Source of the DNA: Promicromonospora thailandica | GTDB lineage: Bacteria > Actinomycetota > Actinomycetes > Actinomycetales > Cellulomonadaceae | Direction of reading: 5' to 3' | Length of the DNA: 64,000 bases | Assembly: GCF_024171955.1 (NCBI RefSeq) | Contig: NZ_JAMTCS010000002.1 | Coordinates: 297,300-361,299 of the forward strand | Shown here: in pieces, positions 17,106 to 25,401 of the stretch | Numbering within the stretch: position 1 is the stretch's first letter | Layout of the letters: every line of letters starts with the position of its first letter | Program-made: the position numbers and the translations under genes | Notes under the pieces: model-generated | The model's input: only the letters and a program-made list of their open reading frames with translations | What the model was told of the DNA's origin: nothing | Database searches by the model: none

Positions 17106-18013
17106 CGGACGGGCGCGCCACCGCGAGCCTGCGGCACCGGCTGGCCGAGCGTGGCATCGACCCCACGCTCCTCCTGCTGGTGCCCGGCCTCGTGGTCGCG
17201 GTGGCGCTCTTCGTCTACCCGTTCTCCTACGGGATCGGGCTCACCGTGCAGCCCACCGCCGCGATGCAGGAGCAGTGGGGCGGCGGCATCCTCGCGAACT
17301 ACGTCGCCTTCTTCCGCGACCCGTTCGTGTTCGACTCCATCGGCCTGACCATGCGGCTCGCCCTGCCCGCCGCGCTGTTCAACGTGCTGGCCTCCGTGCC
17401 GGTGGCCATGGTGCTGCGGCACCGGTTCCGGGGGAAGCGGCTGCTGACGTCGCTGCTGGTGCTGCCGATCACGCTGGGCACCGTGCTCACGGCCCAGGGC
17501 CTGCTGATCTTCGCGGGGCGGCAGGGCTGGCTCAACCGGGCGCTGCTGGAGCTCGGCCTGATCGACGAGCCGCTGCAGCTCGTCAACAACTACCTGGGCG
17601 TCATGTTCTCCCTGGTGATCACAGGCTTCCCGTTCGCCTTCCTGCTCATCTCGTCCTACCTGTCGGGCATCGACCCGTCGCTGGAGCGGGCCGCGAAGAC
17701 GCTCGGCGCCGGCTGGTGGCAGCGGTTCCGGCGCATCATCCTGCCGCTGCTCGCCCCGGGGCTGGCCACGACGTTCATCCTCACGTTCGTGCTCGCGTTC
17801 TCCGTGTTCCCGTCGGCGCGGCTGGTGGGTGACGCCATGGGCTCCACCCGCGTCATGTCGCTCATGGCGTTCCGGGCGTTCGGCGAGCAGAACGACTACG
17901 CGATGGCCTCGACCATCGCGCTCATGATGGGCGCCGTCGAGCTGCTCGTCGTGGTGGCCGTGCTCGGTCTGCGGTCGCTGCTGTACCGCGGGACCACAGG
18001 AGGGAAGGGCTGA
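17102..18013 (+). CDS. ABC transporter permease, PotB type
   Basis: Inner-membrane permease of 303 aa with six predicted helices. The coupling loop with LERAAKTLGAGWWQRFRRIILP (begins near residue 195) is the EAA-like motif in which a Leu/Glu-Arg-Ala-Ala opening is typical of polyamine/iron-type permeases. The GTG start overlaps the ATPase stop by 4 bp (GTGA). It forms the channel with the next gene. Confidence 0.93.
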   Translation: MTDGRATASLRHRLAERGIDPTLLLLVPGLVVAVALFVYPFSYGIGLTVQPTAAMQEQWGGGILANYVAFFRDPFVFDSIGLTMRLALPAALFNVLASVPVAMVLRHRFRGKRLLTSLLVLPITLGTVLTAQGLLIFAGRQGWLNRALLELGLIDEPLQLVNNYLGVMFSLVITGFPFAFLLISSYLSGIDPSLERAAKTLGAGWWQRFRRIILPLLAPGLATTFILTFVLAFSVFPSARLVGDAMGSTRVMSLMAFRAFGEQNDYAMASTIALMMGAVELLVVVAVLGLRSLLYRGTTGGKG

Positions 18014-18870
18014 TGGCGGCGACAACGCTGGAGCGGCCGGTCGCCGCGCGGCCGTCCACCTGGTTCGTCTGGGCGGGGATGGCGGCCTTCGGGGTCTTCC
18101 TCCTCGGGATCCTCGTCGCGGTGGTGGTCGACTCGTTCGGCCGCCAGTGGTTCGACACGTGGTTCCCCGACGGCCTGACCGTCGAGCGCTACACCGAGGC
18201 CTGGGACCGGTTCTCGCTCGGCGAGGTCGTGGGCGTCACGGTCGGGGTGGCGGTGCTCGTCGTCGTCATCTCGGTGCTGGTGGGCGTGCCCGCCGCGTAC
18301 GTGCTGGCCCGGCGTGACTTCCCGGGCAAGCGCGTGGTGATGCTGCTGTTCCTGCTGCCCGTGCTCATGCCGCCCATCACGTACGGCATCCCGCTCGCCA
18401 CGGTCATGTACTCGTTCGGGCTCGGCCGCACGCTGACCGCCGTCGTGCTGGTCAACCTCGTGCCGTCCGTGCCGTTCGTGATCCTGACGATGACGCCGTT
18501 CATCGAGCAGATCAACCCCGCCATCGAGTCCGCCGCCCGCATGTGCGGCGCTCGCACCCGGCAGGTGTTCACGCGCATCCTCGCGCCCCTGCTCGTGCCG
18601 GGCATCCTCGCGGCGGGCATCCTGGTGCTGGTCCGGACGGTCGGGCTGTTCGAGCTGACCTTCCTCGTGTCGGGTCCTGGATCGGACACGCTCGTCGTGG
18701 CGATCTACCGTGGCATGACGGCGGCCGGCGGCGGCGAGGCACGACAGCTCATCTCGGCCATGTCGGTGATCTACACCGCGACCATGCTCGTCATGCTCGT
18801 GGTGGCGCTGCGGTTCGTGAACCCGACGCAGCTCGTGGCACAGGTGAAGGAGGCACGCGATGACGACTGA
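18013..18870 (+). CDS. ABC transporter permease, PotC type
   Basis: Second permease (285 aa, six helices) of the putative uronate transporter. The coupling loop contains IESAARMCGARTRQVFTRIL (near residues 175-194). The ATG overlaps the previous stop by one base (TGATG). Its 3' end overlaps the start of the fructuronate reductase gene by 11 bp, tying transport and catabolism in one transcript. Confidence 0.93.
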   Translation: MAATTLERPVAARPSTWFVWAGMAAFGVFLLGILVAVVVDSFGRQWFDTWFPDGLTVERYTEAWDRFSLGEVVGVTVGVAVLVVVISVLVGVPAAYVLARRDFPGKRVVMLLFLLPVLMPPITYGIPLATVMYSFGLGRTLTAVVLVNLVPSVPFVILTMTPFIEQINPAIESAARMCGARTRQVFTRILAPLLVPGILAAGILVLVRTVGLFELTFLVSGPGSDTLVVAIYRGMTAAGGGEARQLISAMSVIYTATMLVMLVVALRFVNPTQLVAQVKEARDDD

Positions 18871-20353
18871 GGACCACCCGCAGGACCGCCTGCACAGGGA
18901 CCACGTCCCCGACGGCGTCGACGCGCCCGTGACGCCGACGGCGGTGGGCATCGTCCACCTCGGCATCGGCGCGTTCCACCGGGCCCACCAGGCCGTCTAC
19001 ACCGAACGCGCCGCGCTGGCCACGGGCGACACGTCGTGGGGCATCCTCGGCGTGACCCAGCGGTCGGCGACCGTGCGGGACCAGCTCCGGCCCCAGGGCG
19101 GCGTGTACGCGGTGCTCACGGCGGGGGAGCAGGAGTCCTCGCTCGAGCTGGTCGGGTCGGTGGTCGACGTCGCCTACCCCGCGCAGGAGACCGGGCGGGT
19201 GCTGGAGGCCCTCGCGGCGCCGTCGACCCACGTGGTGACCCTGACCATCACGGAGAAGGGGTACGCGCGGCGGCCGGACGGGTCGCTCGACACGTCCGTC
19301 GTCGGCCCGGACCTGGCGGCGCTGCGCGCGGGCGACGCCGTGCCGGCGGCGTCGGCCATCGGCCTGCTGGTGCGCGGGCTCGCCGCGCGTGCGCCGTCCG
19401 GCGCGCCCATCACAGTGCTGACCTGCGACAACATGGTCGACAACGGCCGCGTGCTGGAGCGCCTGGTGCGCGAGGCCGTCGACGCCGCGCTGCCCGGCGC
19501 GGAGGGGGACGCGCTGCGCGGGTTCCTCGACGAGCGGGTCACGTTCCCGTGCTCGATGGTGGACCGCATCGTGCCCGCCACCACGCCGGAGCAGCGTGAC
19601 GAGGTGGGTCGCCTGCTCGGCGTGCGGGACGAGGGCCTCGTGGTGGGCGAACCGTTCGCGCAGTGGGTGATCGAGGACCGGTTCGCCGGGCCGCGCCCCG
19701 CCTGGGAAGCCGCGGGCGCCACGCTGACCAAGGACGTGGCGCCCTTCGAGCAGGCCAAGCTGCGGCTGCTCAACGGCACGCACTCGCTCGTCGCGTACGC
19801 CGGCTGGGTCGCGGGGTACGCGACCATCGCGGAGGCGGTGACCGACCCGGAGATCGCCGAGCGGGCACGGCAGTACCTCTTCGAGGACGCGCTGCCCACG
19901 CTCACCGCACCCGACGGGCTGGACCTGCACCGGTACGGCGAGCAGATCCTCGCCCGCTTCGCCAACCCGCACACCGGGCACACCACCACCCAGGTGGCGA
20001 TGGACGGCACGCAGAAGATCCCGTTCCGCTGGGGCGGCGTGGTCGCCGACGCGCTGGCCGCGGGCCGGGAGCCGCAGGGGGTGGCGTTCGGCCTGGCCGC
20101 GTGGGCGGAGTTCGTGCGACGCCGGCTGCTCACCGGGGAGGGTGTCGACGACCCGCGGGCCGGAGAGCTGGCCGCGCTGGTGAGCGACGCGGAGGTGCCG
20201 GGCGGCTCCGACGGGCTGGGCGACGTCGCCGGGCTGGCCGGCGCCGAGGAGGACCTCCGAGCCCTGCTCGGCCTGCCGGGGCTGCTGCCCGAGGGGACTC
20301 CGGAGAGCTTCGTGGACCTGGTGGCCGGGGAGATCGAGTCGGTGCTGGGCTGA
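18860..20353 (+). CDS. uxuB: Fructuronate reductase (mannitol dehydrogenase family)
   Basis: Polyol/uronate dehydrogenase of 497 aa predicted to reduce D-fructuronate to D-mannonate with NADH. The N-terminal Rossmann fingerprint is HLGIGAFHRAHQA (residues 33-45). The catalytic Lys300, Asn305 and His308 lie in AKLRLLNGTHS. Length fits the long-chain family. Assignment to fructuronate rather than mannitol or tagaturonate rests on co-location with uxaC and the uronate repressor. AAGGAGG precedes the ATG, inside the end of the permease gene. Transcription downstream runs into the mirrored repeat region. Confidence 0.88.
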   Translation: MTTEDHPQDRLHRDHVPDGVDAPVTPTAVGIVHLGIGAFHRAHQAVYTERAALATGDTSWGILGVTQRSATVRDQLRPQGGVYAVLTAGEQESSLELVGSVVDVAYPAQETGRVLEALAAPSTHVVTLTITEKGYARRPDGSLDTSVVGPDLAALRAGDAVPAASAIGLLVRGLAARAPSGAPITVLTCDNMVDNGRVLERLVREAVDAALPGAEGDALRGFLDERVTFPCSMVDRIVPATTPEQRDEVGRLLGVRDEGLVVGEPFAQWVIEDRFAGPRPAWEAAGATLTKDVAPFEQAKLRLLNGTHSLVAYAGWVAGYATIAEAVTDPEIAERARQYLFEDALPTLTAPDGLDLHRYGEQILARFANPHTGHTTTQVAMDGTQKIPFRWGGVVADALAAGREPQGVAFGLAAWAEFVRRRLLTGEGVDDPRAGELAALVSDAEVPGGSDGLGDVAGLAGAEEDLRALLGLPGLLPEGTPESFVDLVAGEIESVLG

Positions 20354-20396
20354 GGTGCTGGGTCGGTCGTCGGTCGTCGGTCGTCGGGGTGGGGTT

Positions 20397-20484
20397 GAGT
20401 TCGGTCGGTCGGTCGACTGGCGGGTTCGGTCGGTTGGTCGATGGGCGGACTGAGTTCGGTCGGTCGGTCGACGGGCGGACTGAG
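20397..20484. repeat. Left arm of mirrored array: about three 25-30 bp direct repeats
   Basis: Units beginning TTCGGTCGGTCGGTCGAC or TTCGGTCGGTTGGTCGAT occur at 20400, 20425 and 20455, with a fourth start at 20485 that runs into the hairpin; spacings are 25, 30 and 30 bp. The preceding 30 bases are a simple GGTCGTC-type repeat. The units are the reverse orientation of the GACCGAA motif that begins each unit on the right. No gene is seen; translations of this region in other frames are Arg/Gly-rich shadows. Confidence 0.85.
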
Positions 20485-20485
20485 T

Positions 20486-20543
20486 TCGGTCGGTTGCCCT
20501 GAGATCGGTCCTTCGGAGGACCGATCTCAGGGCAACCGACCGA
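20486..20543. repeat. Central hairpin of the mirrored array, family C copy 1
   Basis: Perfect 27-bp stem (20486-20512 with 20517-20543) and loop TCGG. The core GAGATCGGTC and flanking TCGGTCGGTTGCC recur in a second hairpin at 28668. It lies 132 bp after the uxuB stop and could terminate that operon, but it also forms the axis between inverted left and right repeat arrays. Confidence 0.88.
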
Positions 20544-20818
20544 TCTCGGTGGAGTGACTGGTGCATGTGACCGGTCTCGGTCGCGTGGCTCGTGCAGGCG
20601 ACCGAACTTGGTGGAGTGGCAGGAGCAAGCGACCGAAGTCGGGGGAGTGGCTGGGAGCAACCGACCGAAGTCGATGGGAGCGCCTGGCGCACGCGACCGA
20701 ACTCACCGAGGTGCCCGCTACACGCGACCGAACTCACCGAAGTGCCCGGCGCATGCGACCGAACTCACCCGAGCAGCGGGCGCAGGCGACCGAGCTCGGC
20801 CGCCCCGCACGACGGGAC
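20538..20818. repeat. Right arm of mirrored array: nine degenerate 31-bp tandem repeats
   Basis: Units beginning GACCGA (one GACCGG) start at 20538, 20569, 20600, 20631, 20663, 20695, 20726, 20757 and 20788, so the period is 31 bp with two 32-bp steps. The first half of the unit (GACCGAACTC or variants) is best conserved; the remainder averages GGTGGAGTGGCNGGAGCA. The period is not a multiple of three, so it is not coding. It is too degenerate, and lacks unique spacers, to be a CRISPR array. The 31-bp period would place the GACCGA boxes on one face of the helix. Confidence 0.88.
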
Positions 20819-20830
20819 GCCGGCAAGCGG

Positions 20831-20883
20831 TTGACCGTGTCCGGCTGCCTCTGCCACGCTCCCCACTGTTTGAATCGCTTCAA
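20831..20883 (+). promoter_or_regulatory. Promoter and LacI-type operator before Gfo/Idh gene
   Basis: A TTGACC -35 box (20831-20836) is followed about 18 bp later by a weak CACGCT -10 and then TTGAATCGCTTCAA (20870-20883), an inverted repeat like the operators upstream of the rhamnose genes. The layout (TTGACC, CT-CCC, then operator) closely resembles the rhaI promoter at 38962. Binding by the LacI regulator at 28734-29750 is inferred. Confidence 0.6.
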
Positions 20884-20913
20884 TCGTCACTGTCCGAGGA
20901 GGACGCACACACC

Positions 20914-21993
20914 ATGAGAACCACGATCCTGGGGGCGGGAGCCATCGCCGGGGCCCACGCGGGAGCCGTCGCGCAGCTGCCGGAGCACGGTGTGGACGCC
21001 GTCCTGGCCCACGTGGTCGACCTGGACTCGGCGCGGGCCGAGGACTTCGCCCGGCAGCACGGCGTCGCCGCGCACGGGACCTCGCTCGACGGCGTGCTGG
21101 CCGACACGGACGTGCTGCACGTCTGCACCCCGCCCGGCGCGCACGTGGCGGCCGCGGTGGCGGCGCTGGAGGCGGGCGTGCACGTGGTGGTCGAGAAGCC
21201 CGCGGCGCTCTCCCTCGCGGAGGTCGACCGGATCGCGGCGGCGGAGGCGGCGTCGACGGCGTCGTTCACGCAGGTGGTGCAGCACCGGTTCGGGCACGGG
21301 ATCCGGCAGCTGCGCCGGCTGCTCGACGAGGGCGCGCTCGGGCGGGCCCTCGTGGCCACCTGCGACACGCTCTGGTACCGCGCCCCGGAGTACTTCGAGG
21401 TGCCGTGGCGCGGCCGCTGGGACACCGAGGGTGGTGGGCCCACGATGGGCCACGGCATCCACCAGTTCGACCTGCTGCTGGCGGCGCTCGGGCCGTGGGC
21501 CGAGGTGACGGCGATGGCCGGACGCCTCGCGCGCGACGTGGACACCGAGGACGTCTCGATGGCGATCGTCCGCTTCGAGAGCGGGGCGATGGCCACGGTC
21601 ACGAACTCGCTGCTGTCCCCGCGGGAGACCTCCGACCTGCGGTTCGACACCGAGGCGGCCACGATCGAGCTGTCGCACCTGTACGGCTACACCGACGCCG
21701 ACTGGACGTTCACGCCGGCACCGGGCCGGGACGACGTCGCGGCCCGGTGGCAGCCGGACCCCGACGCGCTGCCCTCGGGGCACCTGGCCCAGCTGGTGCC
21801 CACCTACCGGGCGTTCGCCGCGGGCGAGGCGCCGCCGGTCACCGTCGCCGACACGCGCGGCACGCTGGAGCTGGTCGCGGCGATCTACCGCTCGGCGTTC
21901 ACGGGCGCCGTGGTCCGCGCGGGCGAGATCACCGCGGGCGACCCCTTCCACACCTCGATGCGTGGCACGGGCCCCGTCTGGCCGCTCCGGTAG
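20914..21993 (+). CDS. Gfo/Idh/MocA-family oxidoreductase
   Basis: NAD(P)-dependent sugar dehydrogenase-like protein of 359 aa. The Rossmann motif GAGAIAGAH is at residues 7-15, the conserved EKP is at 94-96 in VVVEKPAAL, and the catalytic region GGGPTMGHGIHQFD (around 178-191) contains the typical His. GAGGAGG precedes the ATG; the open frame further upstream is repeat sequence. The gene is followed by a terminator-like hairpin and then a CUT1 transporter. Possible substrates are sugar or uronate products from rhamnogalacturonan, but the family is too diverse to say. Confidence 0.85.
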   Translation: MRTTILGAGAIAGAHAGAVAQLPEHGVDAVLAHVVDLDSARAEDFARQHGVAAHGTSLDGVLADTDVLHVCTPPGAHVAAAVAALEAGVHVVVEKPAALSLAEVDRIAAAEAASTASFTQVVQHRFGHGIRQLRRLLDEGALGRALVATCDTLWYRAPEYFEVPWRGRWDTEGGGPTMGHGIHQFDLLLAALGPWAEVTAMAGRLARDVDTEDVSMAIVRFESGAMATVTNSLLSPRETSDLRFDTEAATIELSHLYGYTDADWTFTPAPGRDDVAARWQPDPDALPSGHLAQLVPTYRAFAAGEAPPVTVADTRGTLELVAAIYRSAFTGAVVRAGEITAGDPFHTSMRGTGPVWPLR

Positions 21994-22005
21994 CTCCTGT
22001 CAGGG

Positions 22006-22066
22006 GTCGAGCGTAGGAATCGTCGGCGTCAGGAGGGCTCGTACGCCGACGATTCCTACGCTCGAC
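22006..22066. terminator. Perfect 24-bp stem hairpin after Gfo/Idh gene
   Basis: Arms GTCGAGCGTAGGAATCGTCG (continuing to 22029) and the exact complement at 22043-22066 enclose a 13-nt loop. It starts 12 bp after the stop codon and separates this gene from the transporter operon. The stem is far longer than common rho-independent terminators and has no U-tract. Confidence 0.8.
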
Positions 22067-22120
22067 GACGCGGTGGCCGCGACGACAGCGGTGACAGCGG
22101 AAATTCGTGGCGCTCAGGCC

Positions 22121-22157
22121 TGGACAACGCTTCCCGGACCGGTATTGTATCGATTCA
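22121..22157 (+). promoter_or_regulatory. Promoter and operator of the CUT1 transporter operon
   Basis: A TGGACA -35 box (22121-22126) and a TTGTAT or TATTGT -10 (about 22143-22150) are followed directly by TGTATCGATTCA (22146-22157), one base from the perfect palindrome TGAATCGATTCA found before rhaI. The operator overlaps the -10 box, which fits repression. Confidence 0.6.
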
Positions 22158-22208
22158 GTCAGCCGCCGACGGAGTAGCCGGCGCGCCAGCACGAGCAAGG
22201 AGGCTCAC

Positions 22209-23543
22209 GTGGTCCGCACACGCACCACTCCCAGGACCAGGACGGCCGCCGTCCAGGTCACCGCCCTCGCGGCGGCATCAGCCCTCGCCCTCTCGGCGTG
22301 CGGTGGCGGAACCACCGCCTCGGCCGACGCCGCGCCCGTCGCCACCGACCGCGACATCGAGCTGTCCCTGGTCTGGTGGGGTGACGACGACCGCGCGTCC
22401 CGCTACGAGGAGGCCGTCGCGCTGTTCGAGGAGAAGTACCCGAACATCGACGTCCAGACCCAGTTCCAGGCGTGGGACGACTACTGGACCGCGCGCAGCA
22501 CCGAGGCCGCGGGCCAGACGCTGCCCGACGTCTTCCAGATGGACCTCGCCTACATCCACCAGTACGCGTCGAACAACCAGCTCCTGGACCTGTCGAACCA
22601 GGTGGGCGTCAACCTGGACACCGCGGGGTACGACGAGGCGCTGCTCGCGTCCGGCGCGGTCAACGGCGGCCAGTTCGGTATCCCGACCAGCACCAACACA
22701 CTCGGCATGATCCGTCACGACGACCTCCTGGACGAGCTGGGCATCGACCCGCCCGCGGAGGGCCTCACCTGGGACGAGTACGACGCCTGGATCCGCGAGG
22801 TCAGCGAGGCCGGCGCCGACCACGACCCGCAGGTCTACGGCGGCACCGACTACACGGGCACCCTGTGGCTGTTCATCCAGTGGCTGCTGCAGCAGGGCAA
22901 GACGGCGTTCGACGACGACGGCACGCCCGCCTTCACCAAGGACGACCTGGTGGCCTGGGTCGAGCGCACCCAGCCGCTGCGCGACGACGGCGTGTTCTAC
23001 CCCGTGCAGCGCGCCAAGCAGGTGGAGCCGCTCACGGGCCTCCAGGTCAACGAGGCTGCGACCGAGCTCACCTGGGACAACATGATGGCCGGGTACTCGG
23101 CCAGCGCCGGCACCGAGAACGTCGACCTGCTGCCCGTGCCGACCGGCGCGGACGGCTCGCAGCAGTTCTGGAAGCCGTCGATGCTGCTGTCGTCGTCGGC
23201 GAGCACGCAGGAGCCCGACGCCGCCGCCGCGCTCATCGACTTCCTCGTCAACGACCCCGAGGTGGGCGCGATCTTCGGCACCTCGAAGGGCGTCCCGGCC
23301 GTGGTCGGCCAGCGCGACGCGATGGAGATCGAGGAGGGTTCCGTGGACGGCAAGATCGTCGGCTACGAGGACGCCGTCGCCGAGCGCGTCACCGCCGACA
23401 CCCCGCTCCCCGCCGAGGGTTACGGCGTGGTCGAGGTCGAGTTCAAGCGCCTGGGCGAGGAGCTCTCCTACGGCAACATCACGCCGGAGGAGTTCGCCGA
23501 CCAGTGGTTCCAGAGCGCCGAGGCCAACCTCGGCGGGGCGTGA
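22209..23543 (+). CDS. CUT1 sugar-binding lipoprotein
   Basis: Extracellular binding lipoprotein of 444 aa. The GTG start follows AAGGAGG by five bases; the longer open frame has no ribosome site. The lipobox LSAC places Cys at residue 31. The mature domain shows a cluster-B oligosaccharide-binding fold (LVWWGDDDRASRYEEAV near the start; FGIPTSTNTLGMIRHDDLLD in the hinge region). It opens an operon with two permeases and a DUF624-like gene, upstream of a rhamnogalacturonan lyase, so unsaturated or rhamnose-containing oligosaccharides are plausible ligands. Confidence 0.92.
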   Translation: MVRTRTTPRTRTAAVQVTALAAASALALSACGGGTTASADAAPVATDRDIELSLVWWGDDDRASRYEEAVALFEEKYPNIDVQTQFQAWDDYWTARSTEAAGQTLPDVFQMDLAYIHQYASNNQLLDLSNQVGVNLDTAGYDEALLASGAVNGGQFGIPTSTNTLGMIRHDDLLDELGIDPPAEGLTWDEYDAWIREVSEAGADHDPQVYGGTDYTGTLWLFIQWLLQQGKTAFDDDGTPAFTKDDLVAWVERTQPLRDDGVFYPVQRAKQVEPLTGLQVNEAATELTWDNMMAGYSASAGTENVDLLPVPTGADGSQQFWKPSMLLSSSASTQEPDAAAALIDFLVNDPEVGAIFGTSKGVPAVVGQRDAMEIEEGSVDGKIVGYEDAVAERVTADTPLPAEGYGVVEVEFKRLGEELSYGNITPEEFADQWFQSAEANLGGA

Positions 23544-24523
23544 CCGTGTCCGCGGCGACCGCAGAGCGCTCCGGTCCGGCCGGCGTGCGGGGGACGGCGA
23601 CGTCGTCGTCCCCCGCCCGGGGCGGCGCCGGACCACGGCGCAACCGGGCCGACACGAAGGCCGGCTACGCGTTCCTGTCCCCGTGGCTGCTCGGCTTCGG
23701 GCTGCTCACCGCGGGCCCGATGCTGATGTCGCTGTACCTGGCGTTCACGGACTACAACCTGTTCCGGGCGCCCACGTTCGTGGGCCTCGACAACTTCGCC
23801 GCCCTGTTCGCGGACGCGCGGTTCCTCAAGTCCGCGCAGGTCACCGCGATCTACGTGGTCGTGGGCGTACCCGTGAAGCTTGCGGCGGCGCTCGCCGTCG
23901 CCGTGCTGCTCAACGCGCGCCACCGGGGCCAGGGCGCCTACCGCTCGATGTTCTACGCACCCTCGCTCATCGGGGCCAGCGTCTCGGTGGCGATCGTGTG
24001 GCGCGCCATGTTCATCGACGACGGCGTCGCCGACCGGATCCAGCAGCTCCTCGGCTTCCCCGCCGGCGGCTGGGTGGGCGACCCCGGCATGACCATGCCG
24101 ATGATGATCCTGCTCGCGGTCTGGCAGTTCGGCGCCCCGATGGTCATCTTCCTGGCCGGCCTCAAGCAGATCCCGGCAGAGCTGCACGAGGCGGCCGCCG
24201 TCGACGGCGCGGGCCCGGTCCGACGGTTCGTCTCCGTGACGATCCCGATGCTGTCGCCCGTGCTGTTCTTCAACCTGCTGCTCGAGACCATCGGCGCGTT
24301 CCAGGTGTTCAGCTCGGCGTTCATCATCTCCGGGGGCACGGGCGGCCCGGCCGACTCGACGCTCTTCTACACCTTCTACCTCTACATCAAGGGCTTCACG
24401 GAGTTCCGGATGGGGTACGCCTCGGCCATGGCCTGGGTGCTCGTGATCGTGGTCGGCGTCATCACCGCCGTCTTGTTCCGCACCTCGCGCGCGTGGGTCC
24501 ACTACACGGGAGACGTGCGATGA
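23540..24523 (+). CDS. CUT1 ABC permease (MalF/UgpA type)
   Basis: Permease of 327 aa with a charged, Ser/Ala/Gly-rich N-terminal tail of about 40 residues and six helices; the EAA loop is LHEAAAVDGAGPVRRFVSVT. The GTG at 23540 overlaps the binding-protein stop by 4 bp (GTGA); GTG 23546 is an alternative. No ATPase gene is in the operon. Confidence 0.92.
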   Translation: MTVSAATAERSGPAGVRGTATSSSPARGGAGPRRNRADTKAGYAFLSPWLLGFGLLTAGPMLMSLYLAFTDYNLFRAPTFVGLDNFAALFADARFLKSAQVTAIYVVVGVPVKLAAALAVAVLLNARHRGQGAYRSMFYAPSLIGASVSVAIVWRAMFIDDGVADRIQQLLGFPAGGWVGDPGMTMPMMILLAVWQFGAPMVIFLAGLKQIPAELHEAAAVDGAGPVRRFVSVTIPMLSPVLFFNLLLETIGAFQVFSSAFIISGGTGGPADSTLFYTFYLYIKGFTEFRMGYASAMAWVLVIVVGVITAVLFRTSRAWVHYTGDVR

Positions 24524-25401
24524 CGACAGCGACCGTGACCTCCACCCCCGCCCGCCAGGCTCGGCAGCGCCGGCGCACCCGGTCGGTCGGGTTCCACGTG
24601 CTGGCCGTCGTCGTCGCCGTGGTGATCCTGTACCCCGGCGCGTGGATGGTGATGAGCTCGTTCAAGCCGAGCGGCGAGATCGTCGGCAACGTGAACCTCT
24701 GGCCCGAGACGTGGACGCTCGACAACTACGTGTCCGCGCTCAGCGGCATCGGTGGGGTCTCGTTCTGGACCTTCGTGCTCAACTCGCTGATCCTCGCGGT
24801 CGGCTCCGTGGTGGGCGTGGTGCTCTCCGCGAGCGTCTCGGCCTACGCCTTCGCGCGGATCAGCTTCCCGGGCCGCGGGGTGTTCTTCGCGATCATGATC
24901 GGCACGATGCTGCTGCCGTTCCACGTGGTGATCATCCCGCAGTACATCCTGTTCAACTCCATGGGCATGGTGAACACGTTCCTGCCCCTGCTGGCCCCGA
25001 AGTTCCTGGCCACCGAGGCGTTCTTCGTGTTCCTCATGGTGCAGTTCCTGCGCGGGCTGCCCCGTGAGCTCGACGAGGCCGCGCGCATCGACGGGTGCGG
25101 GCACTGGGGCATCTTCCGGCGCGTGCTGCTGCCGCTCATGCGCCCCGCGGTGATCACCAGCTCGATCTTCGCCTTCATCTGGTCGTGGAACGACTTCCTC
25201 GGGCCGCTGCTCTACCTCAAGCGCCCCGACACCTACCCGCTGCCCATCGCGCTGCGCCTCTACGTGGACCAGACGTCGGTGTCCGACTACGGCGCCCAGA
25301 TGGCCATGGCCGTGCTCGCGCTGGTGCCGGTGCTGCTGTTCTTCGTGGTGTTCCAGCGCTACCTGGTGGACGGTGTCGCGACCCAGGGCCTCAAGGGGTG
25401 A
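24520..25401 (+). CDS. CUT1 ABC permease (MalG/UgpE type)
   Basis: Second permease of the pair (293 aa, six helices, EAA loop ELDEAARIDGCGHWGIFRRV, ending in ...GVATQGLKG). The ATG overlaps the previous stop by 4 bp and the next GTG overlaps its own stop by 4 bp. The C-terminal LKG/VKG ending is common to MalG-type permeases, including the other copies in this window. Confidence 0.93.
   Translation: MTTATVTSTPARQARQRRRTRSVGFHVLAVVVAVVILYPGAWMVMSSFKPSGEIVGNVNLWPETWTLDNYVSALSGIGGVSFWTFVLNSLILAVGSVVGVVLSASVSAYAFARISFPGRGVFFAIMIGTMLLPFHVVIIPQYILFNSMGMVNTFLPLLAPKFLATEAFFVFLMVQFLRGLPRELDEAARIDGCGHWGIFRRVLLPLMRPAVITSSIFAFIWSWNDFLGPLLYLKRPDTYPLPIALRLYVDQTSVSDYGAQMAMAVLALVPVLLFFVVFQRYLVDGVATQGLKG

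Noticed and set aside
20538-20818. CRISPR array
   Set aside because: Repeats are degenerate, contiguous at 31 bp and have no unique spacers; no cas genes are nearby.
20397-20912. Protein-coding gene in the repeat region (frames 20554-20917, 20561-20917 and 20130-20660)
   Set aside because: The translations are repeat-derived (RPNSP, ATELT-like periods), the 31-bp period breaks any frame, and no ribosome site or family is seen.
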